A program made the translations under genes and the position numbers. A model generated the notes under the pieces. It was not told the DNA's origin and ran no database searches. It saw only the letters and a program-made list of their open reading frames with translations. DNA of 64,000 nt from JAQBDA01 sp032124675 (GTDB lineage Bacteria; Chloroflexota; Anaerolineae; Anaerolineales; UBA4823), in NCBI GenBank assembly GCA_032124675.1, contig JAQBDA010000196.1:1-64000 (forward strand), in the 5' to 3' direction. Shown here one piece after another: positions 58,498 through 64,000 of this stretch. The stretch's first letter is position 1. Each line of letters opens with the position of its first letter.

Positions 58498-59319
58498 TCA
58501 TAATGAGCGGATGCGACTGATGAGCCTGTTGATCAGTGATTTCTGCTCTTCCGGCGTGCCTTTTTGAACGGCTTGCCGGGAGGGGAGCTGTACGGGGCGC
58601 ACACCTTCCGGGCGCACAATATCCACTAGACCGGCTTGCAGCAGGCTGTAAGCGATCCGCCTTATCTCTACCTCATTCAACTTCGTTGCCCGGGCGATCT
58701 GGCGCATCGAGTTCTTCGGATTGATATAGGAGACAACCCGCCATTCCTCGACGCTGAGATTGAGATTGCGCAGGTTTGCTCCTGGCCGGTCGGTAAATTT
58801 CAATGCCATATCCAGGCTGGGGATTTCGTCCTGCAGCTGCTCCACCTCGCGCATCCGGCGTGTGCCTTCGATGATGATGTTCTCCAGATTGATGCGCACG
58901 GTGATTTTATCGCCGGGAGGCAGCAGGTCGCTTTCAAATCGGAACAGCCCTTCCACCAACGTGAACAAACGGTTGAGAATGGCTATGAAATGGTTCTGTA
59001 AACTGATCAGGATGTCTTGCTGGCTGATGTAATTGGCGTTGATCAGCAGCAAGCCTAATTCCTTATCGCTCATATGACCAGCGCGCTCTTTGATAATCTT
59101 ATGCTGGGCAGCCGACAGCTTTTTCGCTCGGTAAAGGATGGTAGCCAGTGAATTGTCCTCTTCACCCACCCTGGCATACGCCAGTTTGCCCTCTCGAAAC
59201 GAGACCTGGATCGCCACATTCTGCCCATCGACGACGAGTGTGCCCGTCTTCTGCGCCAGGTTGATCAAGTTCAACAATTGTGAGACGGTGAAATCTCTAA
59301 GATTGCCTTTCAATGCCAT
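58498..59319 (-). CDS. DUF4388 (PATAN-like) domain protein
   Basis: A 273-residue protein. The N-terminus (MALKGNLRDFTVSQLLNLINLAQKTGTLVV ... VSFREGKLAYARVG) is the DUF4388/PATAN domain, common in proteins linked to two-component signalling, motility and twitching in diverse bacteria. The middle part has a second helical segment (ISQQDILISLQNHFIAILNRLFTLVEGLFRFE). The C-terminal third (EEWRVVSYINPKNSMRQIARATKLNEVEIRRIAYSLLQAGLVDI) looks like a winged helix. It is the first gene of the nine-gene signalling operon and probably acts as an adaptor. Confidence 0.85.
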   Translation of the reverse strand: MALKGNLRDFTVSQLLNLINLAQKTGTLVVDGQNVAIQVSFREGKLAYARVGEEDNSLATILYRAKKLSAAQHKIIKERAGHMSDKELGLLLINANYISQQDILISLQNHFIAILNRLFTLVEGLFRFESDLLPPGDKITVRINLENIIIEGTRRMREVEQLQDEIPSLDMALKFTDRPGANLRNLNLSVEEWRVVSYINPKNSMRQIARATKLNEVEIRRIAYSLLQAGLVDIVRPEGVRPVQLPSRQAVQKGTPEEQKSLINRLISRIRSL

Positions 59320-59417
59320 AGCGGCCTCATTACATGCTGGTGCGCTGGTTTATCCGGATTTGATATTGTAGCTGCATTCGCCATCTGGCTGATCCTATCC
59401 TCTAAAATCATTATTCC

Positions 59418-59446
59418 TTGACACTGCTTCTGCTTGAGTTTATAAT
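59418..59446 (+). promoter_or_regulatory. Consensus promoter of tRNA-Asn
   Basis: TTGACA at 59418-59423, a 17-base spacer and TATAAT at 59441-59446: a full sigma-70 consensus. The tRNA starts 15 bases after the -10. Confidence 0.92.
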
Positions 59447-59460
59447 CCGGTTCGCAAAAT

Positions 59461-59533
59461 TCCTCGGTAGCTCAATTGGCAGAGCGGGCGGCTGTTAACC
59501 GCTAGGTTCCAGGTTCGAGTCCTGGCCGAGGAG
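59461..59533 (+). tRNA. tRNA-Asn (GTT)
   Basis: A 73-base tRNA. The acceptor TCCTCGG pairs with CCGAGGA, discriminator G. The anticodon loop CTGTTAA gives GTT. The T-loop is TTCGAGT. CCA is not encoded. It lies alone between the DUF4388 operon and the diguanylate cyclase gene. Confidence 0.97.
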
Positions 59534-59560
59534 CCTGGCAGCAGAGCATCTCTCAAGCAT

Positions 59561-59590
59561 TCCCCTGCAATAACTCACAGGGGATTTCGA
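59561..59590 (+). terminator. Terminator after tRNA-Asn
   Basis: TCCCCTG / CAGGGGA stem (7 bp, 10-base loop) followed by TTTCGATTT, 27 bases after the tRNA. The T-run is interrupted, so strength is moderate. Confidence 0.65.
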
Positions 59591-59601
59591 TTTAAATCAC
59601 C

Positions 59602-61809
59602 TCAGTTCTCGTTCTCCTGAACCGTGCGATTGCGCCCGGATTGTTTTGCAGAATACAGGGCCTGGTCTGCCCGTTCGATCAATGTCTCCAAAGACTCTGA
59701 GTTTTGTTTCAGCGTTGCGATCCCGATGCTCACAGTGATCCTGACCGGCTCATTCTCAGTGGGGTAGATCACTTTGGCAATACTCCGCCGCAGGCGTTCG
59801 GCAGCCTGGTAGGCATTGAACAGATCTGTTTCTGGCAGCAAGGCGATGAACTCGTCACCGCCATACCGTCCGGGAAGGTCGACCTGCCGCAGCTGGCGTT
59901 CGATCTGAGATGCCACGCCCGCCAGGACCTGATCCCCGATCAGGTGCCCCTTCGTGTCATTGACCTGTTTGAAAAGATCGATATCGATCATCATTGCTGT
60001 CAAAGGGCGGTCGAACCTGATGGCGCGTTCTACCTCACGGCGTCCCAATTCGAAGAAGCCGCGCCGGTTATACAGCCCGGTGAGCGGATCTGTAATGGCC
60101 TGTCTTTGCACCTCGGTGTACAGCTGGGCGTTCTGGATGGCAGTCGTGGCGGTGGCCGCGAAGCTGACCAGCAGCTGCAGGTCGCCTTCGGTGAAGGCAT
60201 ATCGCCGGTAAGCATCCAGCGAGACTGCTCCGAGCGTCCTGCCGCCCAATATCAGTGGAGCGATGATCATGGATGAGATAGCGCGCAGCTCCGGGATATC
60301 GCTCCCATGGCGCGATTCTGGGTCAGCGTGAGCATCATGGATGAGCAGAGGTTTGCGCTCCCGAACAGCATTTGCTGGATAGCTGGCGCTGTCCGTTGGG
60401 TTGAAGGTGCGGATGCGCGGGTCGGTATAGCCCTGCACGGCTCGCAGCTGCAGCTGACCAGTATCCCGGGCCACCAGGTGCAGGGTGCCTTTCTCGGCAG
60501 CCGGGATGGCGCTGATCGCCGCATCCAGGATCTGCCCCAGCAGCACCTCCAGGTCCAGGGTCGTGAGCAGGGCGGAGGTGGCCTTCTGCAGGGCGGATAG
60601 CTCCTGCGTACGGTGCTGCAGCGCATCCAGCGCCCGGTACTTGGCAATCGTCAGGGCAAGCTGGTTGGTAGCCTGTTCCGCCAGGGCGATCTCGCGCTGA
60701 ATGAAGTTATGCTCCGATCTGTAGGATACCAGCGCCACGCCCATCTTCTGGTCGTCGGCGACCAACGGGACAGCCAGCAGCGATTTGAGCTGCAGCTGTG
60801 TGGAGAGTCGGGTGCTTATATAAGGGGAATTGCTCGTATTTGTCACTTCGAGAGTTCTGCCGGCATTCAATACTGAGGGCACTAAGGGCAGGTCGCTGCT
60901 GTCGAAGTGGATCGACCGGTATATCTGGCGCAGCGGCCCGTAGGCGGCAGCCGGGATCATCAGCTTGCGGACCGGTTCCCACAAGATGATCAGGACGTTA
61001 TCGGCTTCCAGCAGCTTCCCCAGGTATTCAACCAGCGATTGAAGCATTTCCTGGAAGTCCTGGGTTTTCAAGGTGGTGCGGGTGATTTCGTTCAATAAGC
61101 TCAAATACCGTTCCCTGACGCGCAGTTCAGCTTCCCGGCGTTCTGCATCCCGCTGGTAGTGCTTGTGTTCGGCGATCAGTTTGGCGTTCTCAATCGCCAG
61201 CGCCGCCTGGTAAGCCACTCCATTAATAATTGAAAGATTATCTTCGGTCAGCATTTCGCCGTTCTCACTCTCAACAATCAGTTCACCGACATAAGCATCA
61301 CCGATCTGCATCGGTATATTTACCGTCCGCCTCTCAACGGGAAAGGTTCTTTGGGATATCCCCGGCAGCTCCATGACTTCGCGTGGCTGCGCAGCTGCGT
61401 ATTCAATCAGCCCGCCATCCTGGGCGATGATCTGGCACACCACCCGGATATCGCCGCCGAGGGTCTCTTGCAACTCGTGCGAGATTATCTTGCAGATATC
61501 CTCCAGATTGGTTATCGCTGCCAGCTTCTCGCTGAGCCGCAGCAAAGCTGTCTGCTGGCGGATAAGCTCCTGGCTCTCCTGCGATACGTCCTCGAGCTGT
61601 CCCTGAATGGCAGAGATGCGGCGGAAGGCGATCTCGATGATGACGACCGCCGCCACAACCCCGGCAAACCAGGTAATAAAATGGGTCAGAAGGTTGTCCT
61701 GCTGATTGGCATGGATTATCTCACCGGCTGTGATGGTGAGGATGGTGATGAAAATTATCAGCCACTTCAGCCGCCGTAGCCGGACGGCGGGAAGGTGTAT
61801 TCCATTCAT
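59602..61809 (-). CDS. GAF-GGDEF diguanylate cyclase with membrane anchor
   Basis: A 735-residue protein. Two membrane helices at about 12-30 and 38-58 are followed by a coiled coil (AIQGQLEDVSQESQELIRQQTALLRL). Three GAF-like domains cover about 75-565 and a GGDEF domain about 570-730. The active-site motif is intact (RYGGDEFIALLPETD). The product-inhibition I-site RQVD stands exactly five residues before GGDEF, as in PleD. It makes c-di-GMP from two GTP and is likely feedback-inhibited. It is the only intact GGDEF protein in the window; the two REC-GGDEF proteins are degenerate. Confidence 0.93.
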   Translation of the reverse strand: MNGIHLPAVRLRRLKWLIIFITILTITAGEIIHANQQDNLLTHFITWFAGVVAAVVIIEIAFRRISAIQGQLEDVSQESQELIRQQTALLRLSEKLAAITNLEDICKIISHELQETLGGDIRVVCQIIAQDGGLIEYAAAQPREVMELPGISQRTFPVERRTVNIPMQIGDAYVGELIVESENGEMLTEDNLSIINGVAYQAALAIENAKLIAEHKHYQRDAERREAELRVRERYLSLLNEITRTTLKTQDFQEMLQSLVEYLGKLLEADNVLIILWEPVRKLMIPAAAYGPLRQIYRSIHFDSSDLPLVPSVLNAGRTLEVTNTSNSPYISTRLSTQLQLKSLLAVPLVADDQKMGVALVSYRSEHNFIQREIALAEQATNQLALTIAKYRALDALQHRTQELSALQKATSALLTTLDLEVLLGQILDAAISAIPAAEKGTLHLVARDTGQLQLRAVQGYTDPRIRTFNPTDSASYPANAVRERKPLLIHDAHADPESRHGSDIPELRAISSMIIAPLILGGRTLGAVSLDAYRRYAFTEGDLQLLVSFAATATTAIQNAQLYTEVQRQAITDPLTGLYNRRGFFELGRREVERAIRFDRPLTAMMIDIDLFKQVNDTKGHLIGDQVLAGVASQIERQLRQVDLPGRYGGDEFIALLPETDLFNAYQAAERLRRSIAKVIYPTENEPVRITVSIGIATLKQNSESLETLIERADQALYSAKQSGRNRTVQENEN

Positions 61810-62002
61810 TGGTTGTATAGTATCCTGATGCTTGGAATTGGTGTAGTTAAAGCCACGCGACCCGCTTATATTATCTGCCTGGTTTCCGTTTTCTTAACAT
61901 TTCATAATTATAGCTTAACTCGTTAAGACTGATCTATCCGTTAATTGTACGTAATAAAACCGACAGGACAGGTCAGCTAACCAATCTGCAAAGGTTATTG
62001 TT

Positions 62003-63103
62003 TTACTTATCTGCGCTTGTTTTCGTGGTGTGAAGGGAAATAAAACCGGTTCCGAGCACCTCTTGGGCAGGGATCACGATTAGAAATGCTTTGGGATCAG
62101 CCTCACGGACCAAAGTCTTGATGTGGCTTACCTCGGTTATGGTGATCGCGCACATCAATACTTCATGGGCTTTGCCTGTATACATCCCGGTGCCGTGCAG
62201 AGAAGTGACCCCACGGTTCATATCCCTGAATATGGCAGCGCTAACTTCCTTCGCAATGTCGGTGATGATCAGGGCTAGCAGCTGCCGTCTGCGGCGGCTG
62301 TGGCGATACCAGGGGCGTGTCGTGGAATCTTTAGACGATTCACTCGTTACTGGGATACCAATGTCCAGAGAAAACTTCGGAAGCACTTCTCCTGACGCCT
62401 GCTGCAAACCTATTGTTGTGACAGCCAGGATAATTAAGGAGCTTATGAATACCAAGACCATTATAGTCACCACGTTACCGGATAGTGCACCGATAGACGC
62501 CCGCGCGGTAATCTCTGACCAATTATTAATTGCAGATGGGAATAACGAAACTTTGGTAAACCAGGCTAAGACCAGGATGATATATATGTAGATATAGTTG
62601 CGTCTCAGGCGTCTGCCGAGGGCTTCTAACGTTGATATGGGAAAGTGAGGATGTAGCAGGCTTTCTGCCAGAGTCTCAGCCCAGTCATCTGCTGGGTGGA
62701 ATGGGGGTACCAGCATGGCAGCGTAGAAATCTGTCTCCATCAGCCGTACACGTGAACTCCACAGCTCGTAGTAGCGATACCGGCGTGATTCGATAACCAG
62801 GAATATCGTCACTAAAAGTGCATTTAGAAGGATTACACCATGAAAGCCTGATTGGGCGAAGGCGATCGTCAGAGATGCCCCGGTTGCCACGACCGCCCAG
62901 TTTGTAGTAGTATCCAGGCGGGTGCGCCACACATTTGAACGCTGTATCTCAGCACGGAAGAAATGTACCATTGCGGTTGTAAACTCGCTTGGGCGCAGTC
63001 GATAACCGCGAAATGTCCAGACAGCTTCCGCCTCACTGGGATCTACTTCTTTTGGGTCCTGCCTCTGGTTTTGCTCATCAGGCATGGGCTCGTTGCTGTT
63101 CAT
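62003..63103 (-). CDS. DUF2270-DUF2179 fusion membrane protein
   Basis: A 366-residue protein. Residues about 25-235 form a DUF2270-type membrane domain: FTTAMVHFFRAEIQRSNVWRTRLDTTTNWAVV, ESRRYRYYELWSSRVRLMETDFYA and two late helices. Residues about 285-355 match the soluble DUF2179 domain found at the C-terminus of YitT-type membrane proteins: DIAKEVSAAIFRDMNRGVTSLHGTGMYTGKAHEVLMCAI and VREADPKAFLIVIPAQEVLGTGF. The pair of domains would be a membrane protein with a regulatory cytoplasmic module. Function unknown. Confidence 0.8.
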   Translation of the reverse strand: MNSNEPMPDEQNQRQDPKEVDPSEAEAVWTFRGYRLRPSEFTTAMVHFFRAEIQRSNVWRTRLDTTTNWAVVATGASLTIAFAQSGFHGVILLNALLVTIFLVIESRRYRYYELWSSRVRLMETDFYAAMLVPPFHPADDWAETLAESLLHPHFPISTLEALGRRLRRNYIYIYIILVLAWFTKVSLFPSAINNWSEITARASIGALSGNVVTIMVLVFISSLIILAVTTIGLQQASGEVLPKFSLDIGIPVTSESSKDSTTRPWYRHSRRRRQLLALIITDIAKEVSAAIFRDMNRGVTSLHGTGMYTGKAHEVLMCAITITEVSHIKTLVREADPKAFLIVIPAQEVLGTGFISLHTTKTSADK

Positions 63104-63335
63104 ACAAATACCCTCTCCGTCATTACCAACTGCTTATGTTCTATTCTGTATACGATAATATCAGATATTCCCATCGTACAATGATTATCTTACAGCGGTC
63201 AGCATGAATACTCCTATAGGTGGGGGTTGACAAGCGTCAAAAATTGGCATCATGCTGTTAAATATTATTCCTGCCCATAATATATTGGGAAACCTGGTGG
63301 AGAATATATTCCCAGAAGCGCCACCCGCTTTCTGT

Positions 63336-63341
63336 TATAAT
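63336..63341 (+). promoter_or_regulatory. -10 element upstream of tRNA-Sec
   Basis: Perfect TATAAT ending 19 bases before the tRNA-Sec gene. No clear -35 at the right distance; a TTGACA at 63227-63232 is too far away. Confidence 0.55.
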
Positions 63342-63360
63342 CTGCTGGTTCATTATCCCA

Positions 63361-63454
63361 GGGAGTGGTTGGGTCCCGGTGGGCTCCCCGGTCTTCAAAA
63401 CCGGTGGCGGGTCGTTCTGCGGGCCGCGGTGGGTTCGACTCCCATCCACTCCCG
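63361..63454 (+). tRNA. selC: tRNA-Sec (TCA), selenocysteine tRNA
   Basis: A 94-base tRNA with the long 8-bp acceptor stem GGGAGTGG / CCACTCCC typical of bacterial tRNA-Sec, and discriminator G. The anticodon stem-loop CCGGTCTTCAAAACCGG has anticodon TCA, which reads UGA. A long extra arm (TGGCGGGTCGTTCTGCGGGCCGC) and T-arm GGTGGGTTCGACTCCCATC follow. CCA is not encoded. It implies that SelA, SelB, SelD and at least one selenoprotein are encoded elsewhere; none is visible here. Confidence 0.96.
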
Positions 63455-63471
63455 CCTAAGTCAGGCATGAC

Positions 63472-64000
63472 ATGCTCCCTACAGATACCCCCGAATCGAC
63501 CGATTTCGACCGGCTTACCTCAATCGTCGCACGTGTCTTTGTGATCGAGGACATCACGCATGGCGACTTAAGGAAGCAGTACCTCGTCCGTTATCGCGGT
63601 CATTTGCGCGATGCCGACTCTCAAGCTGCTTACGACCAGCTTGCTTCGGCGCTGAAGCCGCTCGAGATCATCCCGATGTTCCGCAAGGACAGTGATCGGC
63701 AGACCATCCTGCTCATACCGGGGGTCATCCGCCCCGGCCGCTCGCGGACCTGGATCAACCTGGTTTTATTCATCCTCACGGTGCTCAGCGTTGTCTTTGC
63801 CGGGATTATGTACACCCTGGGAGGAGTGTACGACGGTCCATCTGATCCTGCCCTCCCGGAGATGATCCCTTATGTGATCGACAGTCTGGGGGGCGGTCTG
63901 GCGTTCGCAGTCAGCCTGCTGGCCATCCTGCTGGCGCATGAGTTTGGACATTACCTCGCCGGACGCTATCACAAAACGCATGTAACGCTGCCCTACTTTA
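63472..64000 (+). CDS. Site-2 protease (M50) family membrane metalloprotease (partial)
   Basis: The frame opens at the ATG at 63472 and runs past the window end; 176 residues are visible. Residues 1-85 form a cytoplasmic alpha/beta domain (VFVIEDITHGDLRKQYLVRYRGHL ... LEIIPMFRKDSDRQTILLIPG). Two membrane helices follow (WINLVLFILTVLSVVFAGIMY and GLAFAVSLLAILLAHEFGHYLAGR), the second containing the zinc motif HEFGH. This layout matches the site-2 protease branch found in chloroplasts, cyanobacteria and Chloroflexota. It cleaves within membranes; the target is unknown. It begins 17 bases after tRNA-Sec. Confidence 0.9.
   Translation, partial: MLPTDTPESTDFDRLTSIVARVFVIEDITHGDLRKQYLVRYRGHLRDADSQAAYDQLASALKPLEIIPMFRKDSDRQTILLIPGVIRPGRSRTWINLVLFILTVLSVVFAGIMYTLGGVYDGPSDPALPEMIPYVIDSLGGGLAFAVSLLAILLAHEFGHYLAGRYHKTHVTLPYF

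Noticed and set aside
59602..61809. Diguanylate cyclase as part of the nine-gene operon
   Set aside because: It shares the strand but is separated by about 280 bases containing tRNA-Asn with its own promoter on the other strand, so co-transcription is doubtful.
63227..63255. TTGACA at 63227 as the -35 of tRNA-Sec
   Set aside because: No -10 lies 16-18 bases downstream, and the TATAAT at 63336 is over 100 bases away.

Overview
This 64 kb chromosomal window looks like it comes from a bacterium of the phylum Chloroflexota, probably class Anaerolineae. This is inferred from gene content: ECF sigma/DUF5667 pairs, Thr-Pro-rich secreted proteins, DUF3048 lipoproteins, multi-GAF kinases, V4R and DUF4388 signalling proteins, and a quinol-cytochrome c reductase with diheme c-type cytochromes. 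No sequence search was possible. Genes are dense. I saw no insertion sequence, integrase, phage gene or CRISPR array. Both ends cut genes: a UbiD-type decarboxylase at the left and a site-2 protease at the right.

Layout. 1-850: ubiD-like gene (minus, partial). 1181-3047: a signalling cassette (roadblock protein, V4R protein, REC plus decayed GGDEF). 3072-8432: a dolichol-phosphate-mannose-synthase-like glycosyltransferase, rsmA, an LCP protein, a sugar-phosphate transferase and a flippase (envelope glycan synthesis). 8626-14619: three consecutive ECF sigma/DUF5667 pairs. 14848-20159: TadE/TadG-like proteins and a large secreted protein. 20237-20341: SRP RNA. 20450-26396: acnA, folP, a small SpoIIAA-like gene, folK and a thiolase, all on the minus strand. 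26591-29027: a GH1 glycosidase, an acetyltransferase and tRNA-Ser. 29753-33681: Rieske protein, cytochrome b and two diheme cytochromes c. 33626-40976: surE, two DUF3048 lipoproteins, small membrane proteins, a lipoprotein and a rhodanese. 41050-45720: a TPP-riboswitch-controlled operon of thiamine pyrophosphokinase and an ABC transporter.

45811-59319 is a run of nine minus-strand genes that looks like one large signalling operon: a DUF4388 protein, a CvnD/MglA-like GTPase, an alpha/beta hydrolase, a V4R protein, a left-handed beta-helix protein, REC plus decayed GGDEF, a 2337-residue histidine kinase with about ten GAF domains, a CheY-like regulator, and a second alpha/beta hydrolase that has lost its catalytic Ser and His. 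The cassette at 1181-3047 holds paralogues of two of these proteins plus the roadblock partner expected for the GTPase. I regard the two loci together as the best candidate for an undescribed system: a conservon-like GTPase/kinase pathway with V4R and PATAN-type adaptors. Upstream of it lie tRNA-Asn and an intact GAF-GGDEF diguanylate cyclase. The window ends with a DUF2270-DUF2179 fusion protein and a tRNA-Sec gene, which implies that the organism makes selenoproteins.
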